Below, piece by piece: positions 46,446 to 54,866 of a stretch of 64,000 bases of DNA. The notes beneath the pieces were generated by a model that was not told the DNA's origin, ran no database searches, and worked only from the letters and a program-made list of their open reading frames with translations. The translations under genes and the position numbers were made by a program. Source of the stretch: Rhodanobacter sp. ANJX3 (GTDB lineage Bacteria > Pseudomonadota > Gammaproteobacteria > Xanthomonadales > Rhodanobacteraceae); the NCBI RefSeq assembly GCF_014200755.1, contig NZ_JACHCM010000001.1, positions 956,367 to 1,020,366 of the forward strand, given 5' to 3'. The stretch's first letter is position 1. Each line of letters starts with the position of its first letter.

Positions 46446-46925
46446 ACATTTTTCGATGCCGCGATGTCTTGCGAACATCCAAAATTCAAGGTGAACGAAA
46501 ACGCGTGAAAATCGATTTCACCTTTGCCGGCACTTGCCATCGGAGAAATCCGCCACTACGCTCCGCCAACTCTTGAAAAGCGACGCCAAGAAATAGCGGC
46601 ATCGAAATCACGCGACGAACCGGAAGAATCCGAATCGGCGCGACCCGACACTGAACCGTCGGATGGCATAACGCATCGCATCAGCGATTGCAGAGAAGTT
46701 GCAGGAAGCGCAGCGAAGAACGCAGGCGCACCGTTGGCAACATTCACCCCGTCGGCATCGAAACGCCGAACGGACGCCACAATCCCGTGGCAAAGCGCTC
46801 AACCGCTTGTTCAGGTTGAAGCGATTGATCCAGATGGAACGGCCCGCCAGCCCGTCCATCGCAATGGCGCGTTGAAGCAGACAGTCCGCTTCGACGCGTA
46901 CAGCACGTTGGAGGCAGAACGACCC
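46446..46925. other. 480-base stretch without a convincing gene
   Basis: A frame is open from 46524 into the hydrolase gene, but its residues are low-complexity and polar with no family character, and the signal peptide begins only at 46926. The stretch looks less GC-rich than its surroundings and carries an imperfect palindrome GTGAAAATCGATTTCAC at 46505-46521. Either a long leader/promoter region or decayed sequence. Confidence 0.5.
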
Positions 46926-47360
46926 ATGAAGTTATCAATGCTGTTGTGGCTGACATCTCTCATGCCACAGCCGGTTGCGGATCAGGCCTGCCTGGCCACG
47001 ACCGTGTATTTGGAAGCGCGCAGTGAACCCGTCAATGGACAATTGGCCGTTGCCGAAGTCGCCATGCGACGACGCGATCGAGGCAGTTGGGGCGGCACTA
47101 TTTGCCAGGTTGTCAGCGCACCGCACCAATTCGCCATCACCACGACGCCCGGCTCTTTCGACGTTTCCAATCTCGACGCTTTTCACAAGGCCTGGCAGGT
47201 TGCAGGAAAGTCCATGCAAAACTGGCAGCTGCCGGTTGCGCAGCGAAAGATGCTGGTACCGCGAGCCGATCACTTTGCCACCGTGGCAGTCAATCCAGCC
47301 TGGTCGCGCAATCGTCACACGATCACCATCGGCGAACACGCTTTTTACGCCGTGAACTGA
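46926..47360 (+). CDS. SleB-like cell-wall hydrolase
   Basis: A 144-residue exported protein with a short signal sequence (KLSMLLWLTSLMPQPVA) and a Hydrolase_2/SleB-type domain: ATTVYLEARSEPVNGQLAVAEVAMRR with the likely catalytic glutamate E30, then GGTICQVVSAPHQFAI. The family cleaves peptidoglycan (lytic transglycosylase or amidase activity reported in spore formers), and non-spore-formers use relatives for wall turnover. ATG 46926 is chosen because GGAGG lies 11 bases upstream and it opens the signal peptide. Confidence 0.82.
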   Translation: MKLSMLLWLTSLMPQPVADQACLATTVYLEARSEPVNGQLAVAEVAMRRRDRGSWGGTICQVVSAPHQFAITTTPGSFDVSNLDAFHKAWQVAGKSMQNWQLPVAQRKMLVPRADHFATVAVNPAWSRNRHTITIGEHAFYAVN

Positions 47361-47380
47361 TCGACAAAATTCAACCCATA

Positions 47381-47406
47381 AAAAAGCCCTCGAATGAGGG
47401 CTTTTT
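47381..47406. terminator. Bidirectional Rho-independent terminator
   Basis: AAAAAGCCCT and AGGGCTTTTT form a perfect stem around CGAATG, with A and T tracts on the two sides. It serves both the plus-strand hydrolase and the minus-strand glycine-zipper pair, which converge here. Confidence 0.9.
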
Positions 47407-47410
47407 ATTT

Positions 47411-47426
47411 GGACGTCTAGACGTCC
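47411..47426. repeat. Palindrome GGACGTCTAGACGTCC, copy 2
   Basis: Identical to the 16-base palindrome at 6006-6021. It sits four bases after the bidirectional terminator, between two gene ends, which argues against a role as a promoter operator here. Confidence 0.8.
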
Positions 47427-47441
47427 ATTCAATCAATATTT

Positions 47442-47951
47442 TTATTGCGGATAGACGTGACCGTCGCGAATCAAAACATACGCACCGGTAGGAACACGCG
47501 GATCTTCGCGCTGGGTCACGGTCGCGTACTGACCGTTATCCATGCGTACCACGATGCGCCAGGCCGTGCCGCCACCGCCGCCATCGCTGTTCTTGCCGAT
47601 CTGGTTGCCGACAACGCCGCCACCGACCGCGCCCACGACGGTAGCCGCCGTGCGGCCGTCGCCCTTGCCGATAGTACTGCCCAGCACGCCGCCGGCCACC
47701 GCACCGATCACTGCGCCCAGCGTGCCACCGTTGCTGTTGCCACCGCCCTGCACGTAAACCTGATCCACCTGCTGGACGACGCCGCAGTTCTGGCAGCGCG
47801 TGGTGTATGTGGTGTATCCGGGACGCTGCTGGTAGCCGCCGTACTGGGGCGTCGCGCAACCGGCCAGCGCGGCACCTGCCGCCATGACCAGGGCCAGAGG
47901 AAGCTGGAAGGAGCGTGATTTCGTGGGAGTCGTTTTCATGGTTGTCTTCAC
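47442..47951 (-). CDS. Glycine-zipper 2TM lipoprotein (SlyB-like)
   Basis: A 169-residue outer-membrane lipoprotein candidate: signal with lipobox ALAGC, a CxxC (RCQNCG) in the mature start, then two glycine-zipper helices (TLGAVIGAVAGGVLGSTIG and AATVVGAVGGGVVGNQIGK) as in the 17-kDa antigen/SlyB group. The C-terminus (WRIVVRMDNGQYATVTQ) is the small domain common to these proteins. A second ATG four codons in is possible. It follows the related gene at 47967 by 15 bases. Confidence 0.85.
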   Translation of the reverse strand: MKTTMKTTPTKSRSFQLPLALVMAAGAALAGCATPQYGGYQQRPGYTTYTTRCQNCGVVQQVDQVYVQGGGNSNGGTLGAVIGAVAGGVLGSTIGKGDGRTAATVVGAVGGGVVGNQIGKNSDGGGGGTAWRIVVRMDNGQYATVTQREDPRVPTGAYVLIRDGHVYPQ

Positions 47952-47966
47952 GGTTGTTGAGTCGGA

Positions 47967-48572
47967 TTAGCGAGCGTCGGAAACAGCGGTAATGCCCTGC
48001 TGAACCATGACGCGATCGCCCGGATCGTGATCCATGCGAACGGTTCGGGTGACACCGTTGTAGACATAGTGAACATCGTAAGCCACCACCTTGCTGCTGG
48101 CGTTATCGACGGTGTCGCACTGGCGCTGCACGGTCTGCGTCACCTGACCCTGCTGATGGGCCGCCTCGATGCGGTTGCCCGCGTAGCCACCGCCGACTGC
48201 GCCGGCCACCGTGGCAAGCGTGTTGCCACGACCGCCACCGACCATGTGACCGAGCAGGCCACCGGCCACGGCACCGATGGCGGTACCGGCGATGCGGTGC
48301 TCGTCGCGCGGCGGTGCGGTGTGCGTCACCACACGGTCATGGCAGACGCGCTGCGGATCGTTGATGGACTGACGCACCGGCTCCACGCTCACCACCTGCG
48401 CATACTGCGGGCCGTTGTCGGGTGCCGGCGCGGCGGCCACGTTGCTGCCGTTGGACATCGCCGCCGCATCACTGGAGGTATCGGCCGCCGCATTGCGATT
48501 GCAGGCTGACAGCCCCAACGCAAGCGCGGCGGTGATGGCGATATTGAGTGTGTTGATCATCAGCCTGTTCAT
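47967..48572 (-). CDS. Glycine-zipper 2TM lipoprotein, second copy
   Basis: A 201-residue lipoprotein candidate with lipobox LSAC, then an Ala/Asp/Ser-rich spacer. The glycine zippers are IAGTAIGAVAGGLLGHMVG and TLATVAGAVGGGYAGNRIE, followed by a C-terminal domain with cysteine and DVHYVYNGVTRTVRMDHDPGDR. Same architecture as its downstream neighbour but clearly diverged, so an old duplication. ATG 48572 is chosen because it starts the signal peptide. These proteins stabilise the outer membrane under envelope stress in some species. Confidence 0.85.
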   Translation of the reverse strand: MNRLMINTLNIAITAALALGLSACNRNAAADTSSDAAAMSNGSNVAAAPAPDNGPQYAQVVSVEPVRQSINDPQRVCHDRVVTHTAPPRDEHRIAGTAIGAVAGGLLGHMVGGGRGNTLATVAGAVGGGYAGNRIEAAHQQGQVTQTVQRQCDTVDNASSKVVAYDVHYVYNGVTRTVRMDHDPGDRVMVQQGITAVSDAR

Positions 48573-48744
48573 TGCTATCTCCCATGTTTGTTTGAGTAAA
48601 TGGTCTGAAGCCAGGTAACGCCGAAGCAATTACTTGCGCCACTATTGAACGGTTATACAACTGAATCGGGGCTAGACCGGTTTAACTACATAATTTTCAC
48701 GCAAGCTTAGCTTTTTGCATTGCCTTTCAGGTCGCCGAAAAATC

Positions 48745-49524
48745 ATGCTCGAACTTGCCGACAGCCATGTCCACCTCGATGCCGACGCCTTTGCCGATGA
48801 CCGCGATGCGGTGGTCGCTCGTGCCCTGGATGCAGGCGTCGCCACGATGGTGCTGCCTGCCGTCGATGCCGCCAGTTGGCCCGGCATAAGAACTTTGGCG
48901 GCGGCCAGCCATCACATCTATCCGGCCTATGGCCTGCATCCGATGTATCTGGCGAATCACAGACCTGCCCACCTCGATGCGCTCGCCGACTGGCTAGCCC
49001 ACGACGAGACGGTGGCGGTGGGCGAAATCGGACTAGATTTTCATGTGGAAGGTCTCGACCCCCAGCTGCAGCGCGACTATTTTTCCCGCCAGCTGAAGCT
49101 GGCCCAGCAGTTCGACCTGCCCGTGATCGTGCATGCCCGCGCCGCGCTGGAGGAAATCATCCAGACTCTGCGCCGCTGTCCCGGACTGCGCGGCGTCGTG
49201 CACAGCTTTTCCGGCAGCGAGCAACAGGCGCAACAGCTGTGGCAGATGGGTTTTCACCTCGGCATCGGTGGGCCGATAACTTACGACCGCGCGCAGCGCC
49301 TGCGCCGTATCGTGGCGTCCATGCCGCTTGAATTCCTGTTGCTGGAAAGCGATGCGCCCGATCAACCGGACGCCGCGCACCGCGGCCAGCGCAACGAACC
49401 CGCGCGCATCGTCGAGGTACTGCGAAGCGTTGCCGCCCTGCGCACCGAAGCCGAGTCGGTGATCGCCGCAGCCACCTGCGACAACACGCGCCGCCTTTTC
49501 GACCTCGATCGCGCAAAGCGCTAA
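48745..49524 (+). CDS. tatD: TatD-family metal-dependent hydrolase
   Basis: A 259-residue TIM-barrel hydrolase with metal ligands in DSHVHLDADAF, GEIGLDFH, VIVHAR, VVHSFSG and LESDAPD. TatD relatives are DNases or act in quality control of tRNA or DNA ends. ATG 48745 is selected because the preceding codons lack family match. It ends immediately before the 274-bp MITE-like element. Confidence 0.92.
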   Translation: MLELADSHVHLDADAFADDRDAVVARALDAGVATMVLPAVDAASWPGIRTLAAASHHIYPAYGLHPMYLANHRPAHLDALADWLAHDETVAVGEIGLDFHVEGLDPQLQRDYFSRQLKLAQQFDLPVIVHARAALEEIIQTLRRCPGLRGVVHSFSGSEQQAQQLWQMGFHLGIGGPITYDRAQRLRRIVASMPLEFLLLESDAPDQPDAAHRGQRNEPARIVEVLRSVAALRTEAESVIAAATCDNTRRLFDLDRAKR

Positions 49525-49798
49525 GAGCCTGTTCAAAGCCCCTAGCTCGCGCTGTCTCTCCATGGCAGCCAAGTCCATGGCAGCCAAGTGATCGTGCGTG
49601 GCATTACGCTTGCCTGGCCGGCAAGTTAAACCGCGCTGCCGCCTGGCGGCCACGGCGAGGCAACCCGCGGGGCCGGGTCTGTTTGCCCTCTTTCGGCGCC
49701 ATCACCCGGTCGTGGAATGACGTCCATTCTCTCGTTTTTCCTTGGCCCGCGCGCCAACCGCCCCCGGCGCGGGCCAAGCGGAGACGTTGAACAGGCTC
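49525..49798. mobile_element. MITE-like element with 12-bp terminal inverted repeats
   Basis: Perfect ends GAGCCTGTTCAA (49525-49536) and TTGAACAGGCTC (49787-49798) enclose 250 non-coding bases. Inside is a strong hairpin with 12-base arms (CTTGGCCCGCGC 49741-49752 and GCGCGGGCCAAG 49767-49778) and a short direct repeat CCATGGCAGCCAAGT. It begins one base after the tatD stop. No transposase is present, so it would be a non-autonomous element. No obvious target-site duplication could be confirmed. Confidence 0.65.
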
Positions 49799-49864
49799 CA
49801 GAAGATTCTCGACCGACCGGCGGCCAGACGCTTGCGCAGCGGCCGCCGGATTGTTACCTTTTAC

Positions 49865-49891
49865 TTCACCGATGAAATATAAGCTGGTGAA
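49865..49891 (+). promoter_or_regulatory. Inverted repeat over the marR -10 box
   Basis: TTCACC-N15-GGTGAA ends directly before the marR ATG. It encloses TATAAG (49878-49883), a likely -10 eight bases from the start codon. An operator at this place would let the MarR protein shut off its own operon. Confidence 0.55.
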
Positions 49892-50443
49892 ATGGCATCC
49901 CTGAGCAAATGTATCGGCATGATGGATGAAGGCATCGAGCGAACGATTCGGCTCATTCCGCAGCTACCGGCGGTCGAAGCCAAACTCAGTCGACTGATGC
50001 TGATGGTCAGCGGCAGTTTGAACGAGGAGCTGGAATTCGAGCTCAAGCCGTACAAGCTCAACCACAGCGAGTTTCTGACACTGATGTTTCTCTATAGCCG
50101 CCCCGACAGCAGCTCGACCCCCGGCGAGCTGTGCGAGTTCACCAAACAGGGCGCGACCAACATGACGCGCATCGGCAATACGCTGGTCAAGCGCGGCCTG
50201 GTCACCCGCGGCGGCAGCGACGACGACCGGCGCCGGGTGGTCATTCGCATCACGGCGACCGGCAAACGGCTGGTGCTGAAAATCGTGCCGCCGCTGTTCC
50301 CTCGCCTCGATGCGATGTTCCAGGGCTTCAGCGACACCGACAAGAAAAACCTCAGCCGACTACTGCGCAAGCTGGCACACAACCTCGATCAGGCAACCGG
50401 GGATTCCGACACGCATATCGGGACCATGAAGGCGACGAAATGA
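49892..50443 (+). CDS. MarR-family transcriptional repressor of the efflux operon
   Basis: A 183-residue winged-helix regulator: STPGELCEFTKQGATNMTRIGNTLVKRGLVTR is the recognition helix region and GGSDDDRRRVVIRITATGKRLV the wing. It is the first gene of the operon with an OmpF-like channel, EmrA and EmrB genes; its stop overlaps the next start (ATGA). The family usually releases DNA when a phenolic or drug ligand binds. The inverted repeat upstream is the likely operator. Confidence 0.92.
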   Translation: MASLSKCIGMMDEGIERTIRLIPQLPAVEAKLSRLMLMVSGSLNEELEFELKPYKLNHSEFLTLMFLYSRPDSSSTPGELCEFTKQGATNMTRIGNTLVKRGLVTRGGSDDDRRRVVIRITATGKRLVLKIVPPLFPRLDAMFQGFSDTDKKNLSRLLRKLAHNLDQATGDSDTHIGTMKATK

Positions 50444-51966
50444 ACACTGCTCTGGCAAGGCTTGCGACGATGAAACGCTCTCTTATCCATGGCGCGGCAG
50501 CGATGTCGCTGGCGCTGCTGCTGGGTGCCTGCGCCGCACCGGCCAAGCTCAGCCATCCCGTACTGCGCGACGACGTGCCGCTGGCCGGCCTGCAGGCGCC
50601 CACGAAGGACGGCTGGCCCGATGCGCAGTGGTGGCACGTCTACGGCGATCCGCAGCTGGATCGGCTGATCGCCCTGGCCATAAAGAATTCACCCGATCTC
50701 GAGCAGGCGCGCAGTCGCCTGCTCAACGCCCAGCAGTCGGTGCGACTGGCCGCAGCGCAGGCCGGCCTCAATATCAACGGCAGCGCACAGTTCGAGCGCC
50801 AGCGCATCAGTAAGAACGGCATCGTCAGCCTGCTGCCGGCGAACTTCACCATCGACCCCTGGTACAACCAGGCCGACCTCGGCCTGCAGGCGCAGTACAC
50901 CTTCGATTGGTGGGGCAAGAAGCGCGCCAGCATCGAGGCTGCGCTGGATCAGGCGCACGCCGCCGAAGCCCAGCGCAGCGCCGCCGCATTGACCATCCAG
51001 AACGCGGTGGCCGACACCTATTTCGGCTGGCAAGGCGACGAAGCGCGGCTGGATTTGTCCAATCAGCTGGTCGCCGCACAGAACCGGTTCCTGCATATCG
51101 CCGAACTGCGCGTCGCGCACGGCGTCGATCTGGAAGACACCGTACAGCAGGCCAAGGCCGACCTTGCTGCCGCACGAGAAATGAACGTCGCGCTGGCCGG
51201 TTCGGCCGCTATCCGCAAGGTGGCGCTGGCCGCCCTGCTCGGCATCGCGCCGGCCGATCTGCCGGCCTTGCAGGTCAAACCGCTGCCGGAAGTGGACAGC
51301 CGTGTTCCCGCCGATGCAAGGCTCGACCTGATCGCCCGGCGCCCGGATATCGCCGCGAGTCGCTGGCAGGTCGAGGCCGCCCTGAAGCAGACCGACGTGG
51401 CGCGCGCGCAGTTCTTTCCCGACCTCAGCATCAGCGCCATGGCAGGCCTGTCCAGCCTCGATCTGGGCAAGCTGCTGAGTGCCGACAGCCGCGCGTTCTC
51501 GCTGACGCCGGCGCTGCACCTGCCGATCTTCGAAGGCGGTCAGCTGCAGGCCAACTACGGCATCAGCAAGGCGCAGCTGGCCGGCGCGGTGGCCGGGTAC
51601 AACAGCACCGTGATCGACGCCGCGCGTGACGTGGCCAACCAGGCACTTGCCGCACAGCAGATCGCCGCGCGACGCAAGGAGCAGTCCGGCCAGATCGCCG
51701 CCAACGAACGCCTTGTCGCTACCGCCCAGGCACGCCAGAACCAGGGCGTGCGCGATGCTCGCGAGAGCATCGGTGCCGCCGCGCAGCTGCTGCAGCAACG
51801 CGATGATGCGGTCAGCCTGCAGGCGCAGGCCGTATCCACCGACCTGGCCCTGATCAAGGCGCTCGGCGGCGGTTATCGCGCGTCCGGCGACCCTGCCTCC
51901 TCTGCCACAACATCCACAACATCCCCTTCGACCTCGTCCGGAGACGACGCCCATGAGCGCCACTGA
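50440..51966 (+). CDS. Outer-membrane efflux lipoprotein (NodT/OprM-type)
   Basis: TolC-like channel of 508 residues with lipobox LLLGAC, giving an outer-membrane-anchored lipoprotein. The sequence has two homologous OEP repeats: the first with WWHVYGDPQLDRLIALAIKNSPDLEQARSRL, the second with VPADARLDLIARRPDIAASRWQVEAA. It has typical NodT/OprM architecture and supplies the exit duct for EmrAB. The C-terminal Ser/Thr-rich tail overlaps the emrA start by 14 bases. Confidence 0.92.
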   Translation: MNTALARLATMKRSLIHGAAAMSLALLLGACAAPAKLSHPVLRDDVPLAGLQAPTKDGWPDAQWWHVYGDPQLDRLIALAIKNSPDLEQARSRLLNAQQSVRLAAAQAGLNINGSAQFERQRISKNGIVSLLPANFTIDPWYNQADLGLQAQYTFDWWGKKRASIEAALDQAHAAEAQRSAAALTIQNAVADTYFGWQGDEARLDLSNQLVAAQNRFLHIAELRVAHGVDLEDTVQQAKADLAAAREMNVALAGSAAIRKVALAALLGIAPADLPALQVKPLPEVDSRVPADARLDLIARRPDIAASRWQVEAALKQTDVARAQFFPDLSISAMAGLSSLDLGKLLSADSRAFSLTPALHLPIFEGGQLQANYGISKAQLAGAVAGYNSTVIDAARDVANQALAAQQIAARRKEQSGQIAANERLVATAQARQNQGVRDARESIGAAAQLLQQRDDAVSLQAQAVSTDLALIKALGGGYRASGDPASSATTSTTSPSTSSGDDAHERH

Positions 51967-53188
51967 GTCCGACCAGCCCCAGAACGCCGCGCCTGCCGAC
52001 AGCAAGGACAGCGGCATGACGGCCAAGAATCCGGCCAAGCGGCGCAAGACGCTGTTGATCGTGCTGCTGATCTTTATCGCCGCCGGCGTGATCTGGCTGC
52101 TGCTGTGGCTGCTGGTGTTCTCCACCCGCGAAACCACCGACGATGCCTACGTCGGCGGCAATCAGGTGGCCATTTCCGCGCAGGTGCCCGGTACGGTCGT
52201 AGCGATTCTTGCCGACGATACCCAGCACGTCGAAGCCGGCCAGATTCTGGTCAAGCTGGACAACACGGACGCCAGCGTGCGCCTGGCTCAGGCCGAGGCG
52301 TCGCTGGCGGCGGCGGTGCGGCAGGTGCGACAGCAAACCGATTCGGCCAACGGCAGCGACGCCGCGGTGGCCGAACGCCAGGTGGAGCTGAAAAAAGCCG
52401 AGGCGGATCTCAAGCGCCGCCTGCCGCTGGTCGCGCAGCAGGCCGAAGCGCCGGAGACCATCCAGCATCTGCGCGATGCGATCGCCCAGGCCCGTGCCGC
52501 GCTGAACACCGCCCAGGCGCAGGCGTCGGCGCAGCACGCGTCGATTTCCGGCACCGATATCGCCAACAACCCGGCCGTGCTGCAGGCGCGCGCCAACTTC
52601 CGCGCCGCGTGGGTGGCTGCGCAGCGCAACGCCATCTATGCGCCGGTATCCGGCTACGTCGCCCAGCGCAGCGTACAAGTGGGCAACAGCGTGCAGGCCG
52701 GCCAGCAGCTGATGACTGTGCTTCCGCTGCACAACCTGTGGATCGAAGCCAACTTCAAGGAAAGCCAGCTGCGCCACATCCGCATCGGCCAGCCCGCCAA
52801 AGTCGAGGCCGATATCTACGGCAGCAGCGTCGAGTATCACGGCAAGGTGATCGGCCTGGGCGCCGGCACGGGCAGCGTGTTCTCCCTGCTGCCGGCGCAG
52901 AACGCCACCGGCAACTGGATCAAGGTGGTGCAACGCGTGCCGGTACGCATCGCGCTGGACAATAACGAACTCGACAAGCATCCGCTGCGCATCGGCCTGT
53001 CCAGCGATGTCACCGTCGATATCACCGACGACAAGGGTCCGGTGCTGGCGCCGCAGGGCGAGCGCGAGCCGGTGGCGGAAACCACCGTCTACGAACAGAT
53101 GGCCAGCAAGGCCGATGCCGCGGCCGACAAGGTGATCCAGGCCAACCTCGGTTCATCGGACAACGCCGGCAGCGACCGCCCGAACTGA
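51953..53188 (+). CDS. emrA: EmrA-type membrane-fusion protein
   Basis: A 411-residue periplasmic adaptor with one N-terminal helix (LLIVLLIFIAAGVIWLLLWLLVF), then the lipoyl/HlyD domain (DAYVGGNQVAISAQVPGTVVAIL), a coiled-coil hairpin (residues about 110-215) and the beta-barrel region NLWIEANFKESQL. It links the inner-membrane EmrB to the outer-membrane channel. Same operon, overlapping the channel gene. Confidence 0.94.
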   Translation: MSATESDQPQNAAPADSKDSGMTAKNPAKRRKTLLIVLLIFIAAGVIWLLLWLLVFSTRETTDDAYVGGNQVAISAQVPGTVVAILADDTQHVEAGQILVKLDNTDASVRLAQAEASLAAAVRQVRQQTDSANGSDAAVAERQVELKKAEADLKRRLPLVAQQAEAPETIQHLRDAIAQARAALNTAQAQASAQHASISGTDIANNPAVLQARANFRAAWVAAQRNAIYAPVSGYVAQRSVQVGNSVQAGQQLMTVLPLHNLWIEANFKESQLRHIRIGQPAKVEADIYGSSVEYHGKVIGLGAGTGSVFSLLPAQNATGNWIKVVQRVPVRIALDNNELDKHPLRIGLSSDVTVDITDDKGPVLAPQGEREPVAETTVYEQMASKADAAADKVIQANLGSSDNAGSDRPN

Positions 53189-53203
53189 CGTCGAGTCCAG
53201 CAC

Positions 53204-54772
53204 ATGGCCGCCATTTCCTCCGAAGCGACACCCGCGGATGCCACGCCGCTGAAGCCCTTGCAGGGCGCGATGCTGGCGCTGATGACGGTGGCCGTTGCGT
53301 TCAGCACCTTCATGGAGGTGCTGGATACGACGATCGTCAACGTCGCCGTACCGCATATCGCCGGCAGCCTGGGCGTGAGCCCGAACGAGGGCACCTGGGC
53401 GATCAGCTCGTATTCGATGGCCAGCGCGATCATGCAGCCGCTGACCGGCTGGATCGCCAAGCGCTTTGGCGAGGTACGTACCTTCGTCGTGTCGGTCGGC
53501 CTGTTCGTGCTGTTTTCGATGATGTGCGGCCTGGTCACCAGCATGCCGATGCTGGTCGTCGCCCGCCTGCTGCAGGGCGCCGGTTCCGGTCCGATGGTGG
53601 CGCTGGCGCTGTCGCTGCTGCTGGCCAACTACCCTAAGAGCAAGCAGGGCATGGCGCTGGCGCTGTGGGCGATGACCGTGGTGATCGCGCCGGTGCTGGG
53701 GCCGATTCTCGGCGGCTGGCTCACCGACAATTATTCGTGGCCGTGGATTTTCTACATCAATGTACCGGTCGGCATCATGGCGGCCGTGTCGACCTGGTTC
53801 CTGCTGCGCAAGCGCGAATCGAAAATGGTCTACGCGCCGATCGACATGATCGGGCTGGTGTTGCTGGTGCTGGGCATCGGCTGCCTGCAGTTCATGCTGG
53901 ACAACGGCAACGACAAGGACTGGTTCTCCTCGCCGCTGATTCTGGTGCTTGGTCTGGTCGCGCTGGTGAGCCTGGTTTTTCTGGTCGTGTGGGAGCTCAA
54001 CGCCAAGTACCCGGTGATCGACCTGTCGCTGTTCAAGCAGCGCAATTTCACCATCGGCGTCATCGCGATGTCGCTGGGCATGCTGGCGTTCTTTGCCATC
54101 AACGTGGTGTCGCCGCTGTGGCTGCAGACCACGCTGGGATATACCGCCAGCTGGTCGGGCCTGACCAGCGCCTGGGTCGGCGTGCTGGCATTCCTTTTTT
54201 CCCCACTGGTAGGCAGTCTGCTGGGCAAGTTCGATCTGCGCGCGATGATCTCCACAGCCTTTGTGATTCTGGCCGGCTGTTCTTACTGGCTGTCGACTTT
54301 CGACAGCAGCGTGTCCTACATCAACATGGTGTGGCCACGTCTGGTCATGGGCATCGGCATTCCGTTGTTCTTCATTCCGCTGAACCAGATCTATCTCTCC
54401 GGCCTGCCACCGGAACAGGTGGCCAGCGCCTCGGGTCTGGCCAACTTTTTCCGTACGCTGGGCGCCAGCGTCTCCACCGCCATTACCGTCACGCTGTGGC
54501 AGCACCGCACCGAGTTCCACCACGCCTCGCTGACCGAAAACGTTACCGCCGGAACGCCGGCGGCCAGCGCCTTTCTGCAACAGCTTCAAGGTGTGGGACT
54601 GGCCGGCAAGCAGGGACTGAGCGTGGTGGAACAGCTGCTCAGCAAGGAAGCAGCGACCCTGGCGGTCAACGACGTTTTCTGGGGTTGCAGCATCACCTTC
54701 GTGCTGCTGATTCCGTTGCTGTGGCTGGCCCGGCCGCCGTTCGGCAATGCCGCGGCCAAGGGAGTGCATTGA
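53204..54772 (+). CDS. emrB: EmrB-type DHA2 multidrug exporter
   Basis: A 522-residue MFS pump with 14 predicted helices and the DHA2 signatures MEVLDTTIVNVAVPHIAGSLG (motif D1) and GWIAKRFGEVRTFVVSVGLF (motif A). Exports hydrophobic, often protonophoric drugs by proton antiport with EmrA and the channel protein. It follows emrA by 15 bases and ends the operon. Confidence 0.95.
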   Translation: MAAISSEATPADATPLKPLQGAMLALMTVAVAFSTFMEVLDTTIVNVAVPHIAGSLGVSPNEGTWAISSYSMASAIMQPLTGWIAKRFGEVRTFVVSVGLFVLFSMMCGLVTSMPMLVVARLLQGAGSGPMVALALSLLLANYPKSKQGMALALWAMTVVIAPVLGPILGGWLTDNYSWPWIFYINVPVGIMAAVSTWFLLRKRESKMVYAPIDMIGLVLLVLGIGCLQFMLDNGNDKDWFSSPLILVLGLVALVSLVFLVVWELNAKYPVIDLSLFKQRNFTIGVIAMSLGMLAFFAINVVSPLWLQTTLGYTASWSGLTSAWVGVLAFLFSPLVGSLLGKFDLRAMISTAFVILAGCSYWLSTFDSSVSYINMVWPRLVMGIGIPLFFIPLNQIYLSGLPPEQVASASGLANFFRTLGASVSTAITVTLWQHRTEFHHASLTENVTAGTPAASAFLQQLQGVGLAGKQGLSVVEQLLSKEAATLAVNDVFWGCSITFVLLIPLLWLARPPFGNAAAKGVH

Positions 54773-54785
54773 GCTTGCCGCCTAC

Positions 54786-54815
54786 AATTGCTGCAACGAA
54801 GCGCCTGCAGCAATT
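54786..54815. promoter_or_regulatory. Inverted repeat AATTGCTGC...GCAGCAATT between emrB and phaR
   Basis: Perfect nine-base arms separated by 12 bases, followed by TTTCT. Two readings are possible. It may be an emrB terminator (stem with a T-rich end). It may also be the operator through which PhaR controls its own gene, since described PhaR sites are TGC/GCA-rich inverted repeats. A similar GCAGCA palindrome precedes the PhaB-type gene. Confidence 0.55.
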
Positions 54816-54850
54816 TTTCTATTCGATCACTGGTGCGGCGCAATACCTTC

Positions 54851-54859
54851 TGCTAGCTT
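54851..54859 (+). promoter_or_regulatory. Extended -10 directly before phaR
   Basis: TG-C-TAGCTT ends seven bases before the ATG at 54867 without a ribosome site, suggesting a leaderless phaR mRNA. It is nearly identical to the element before alkA. Confidence 0.45.
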
Positions 54860-54866
54860 GTGCGGC

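Noticed and set aside
46524..46925. N-terminal extension of the SleB-like hydrolase
   Set aside because: The signal peptide begins at 46926 behind GGAGG, and the extension has no domain or export features.
50689..52137. Minus-strand open frame across the efflux channel and emrA starts
   Set aside because: It spans the junction of two real plus-strand genes and has no domain of its own.
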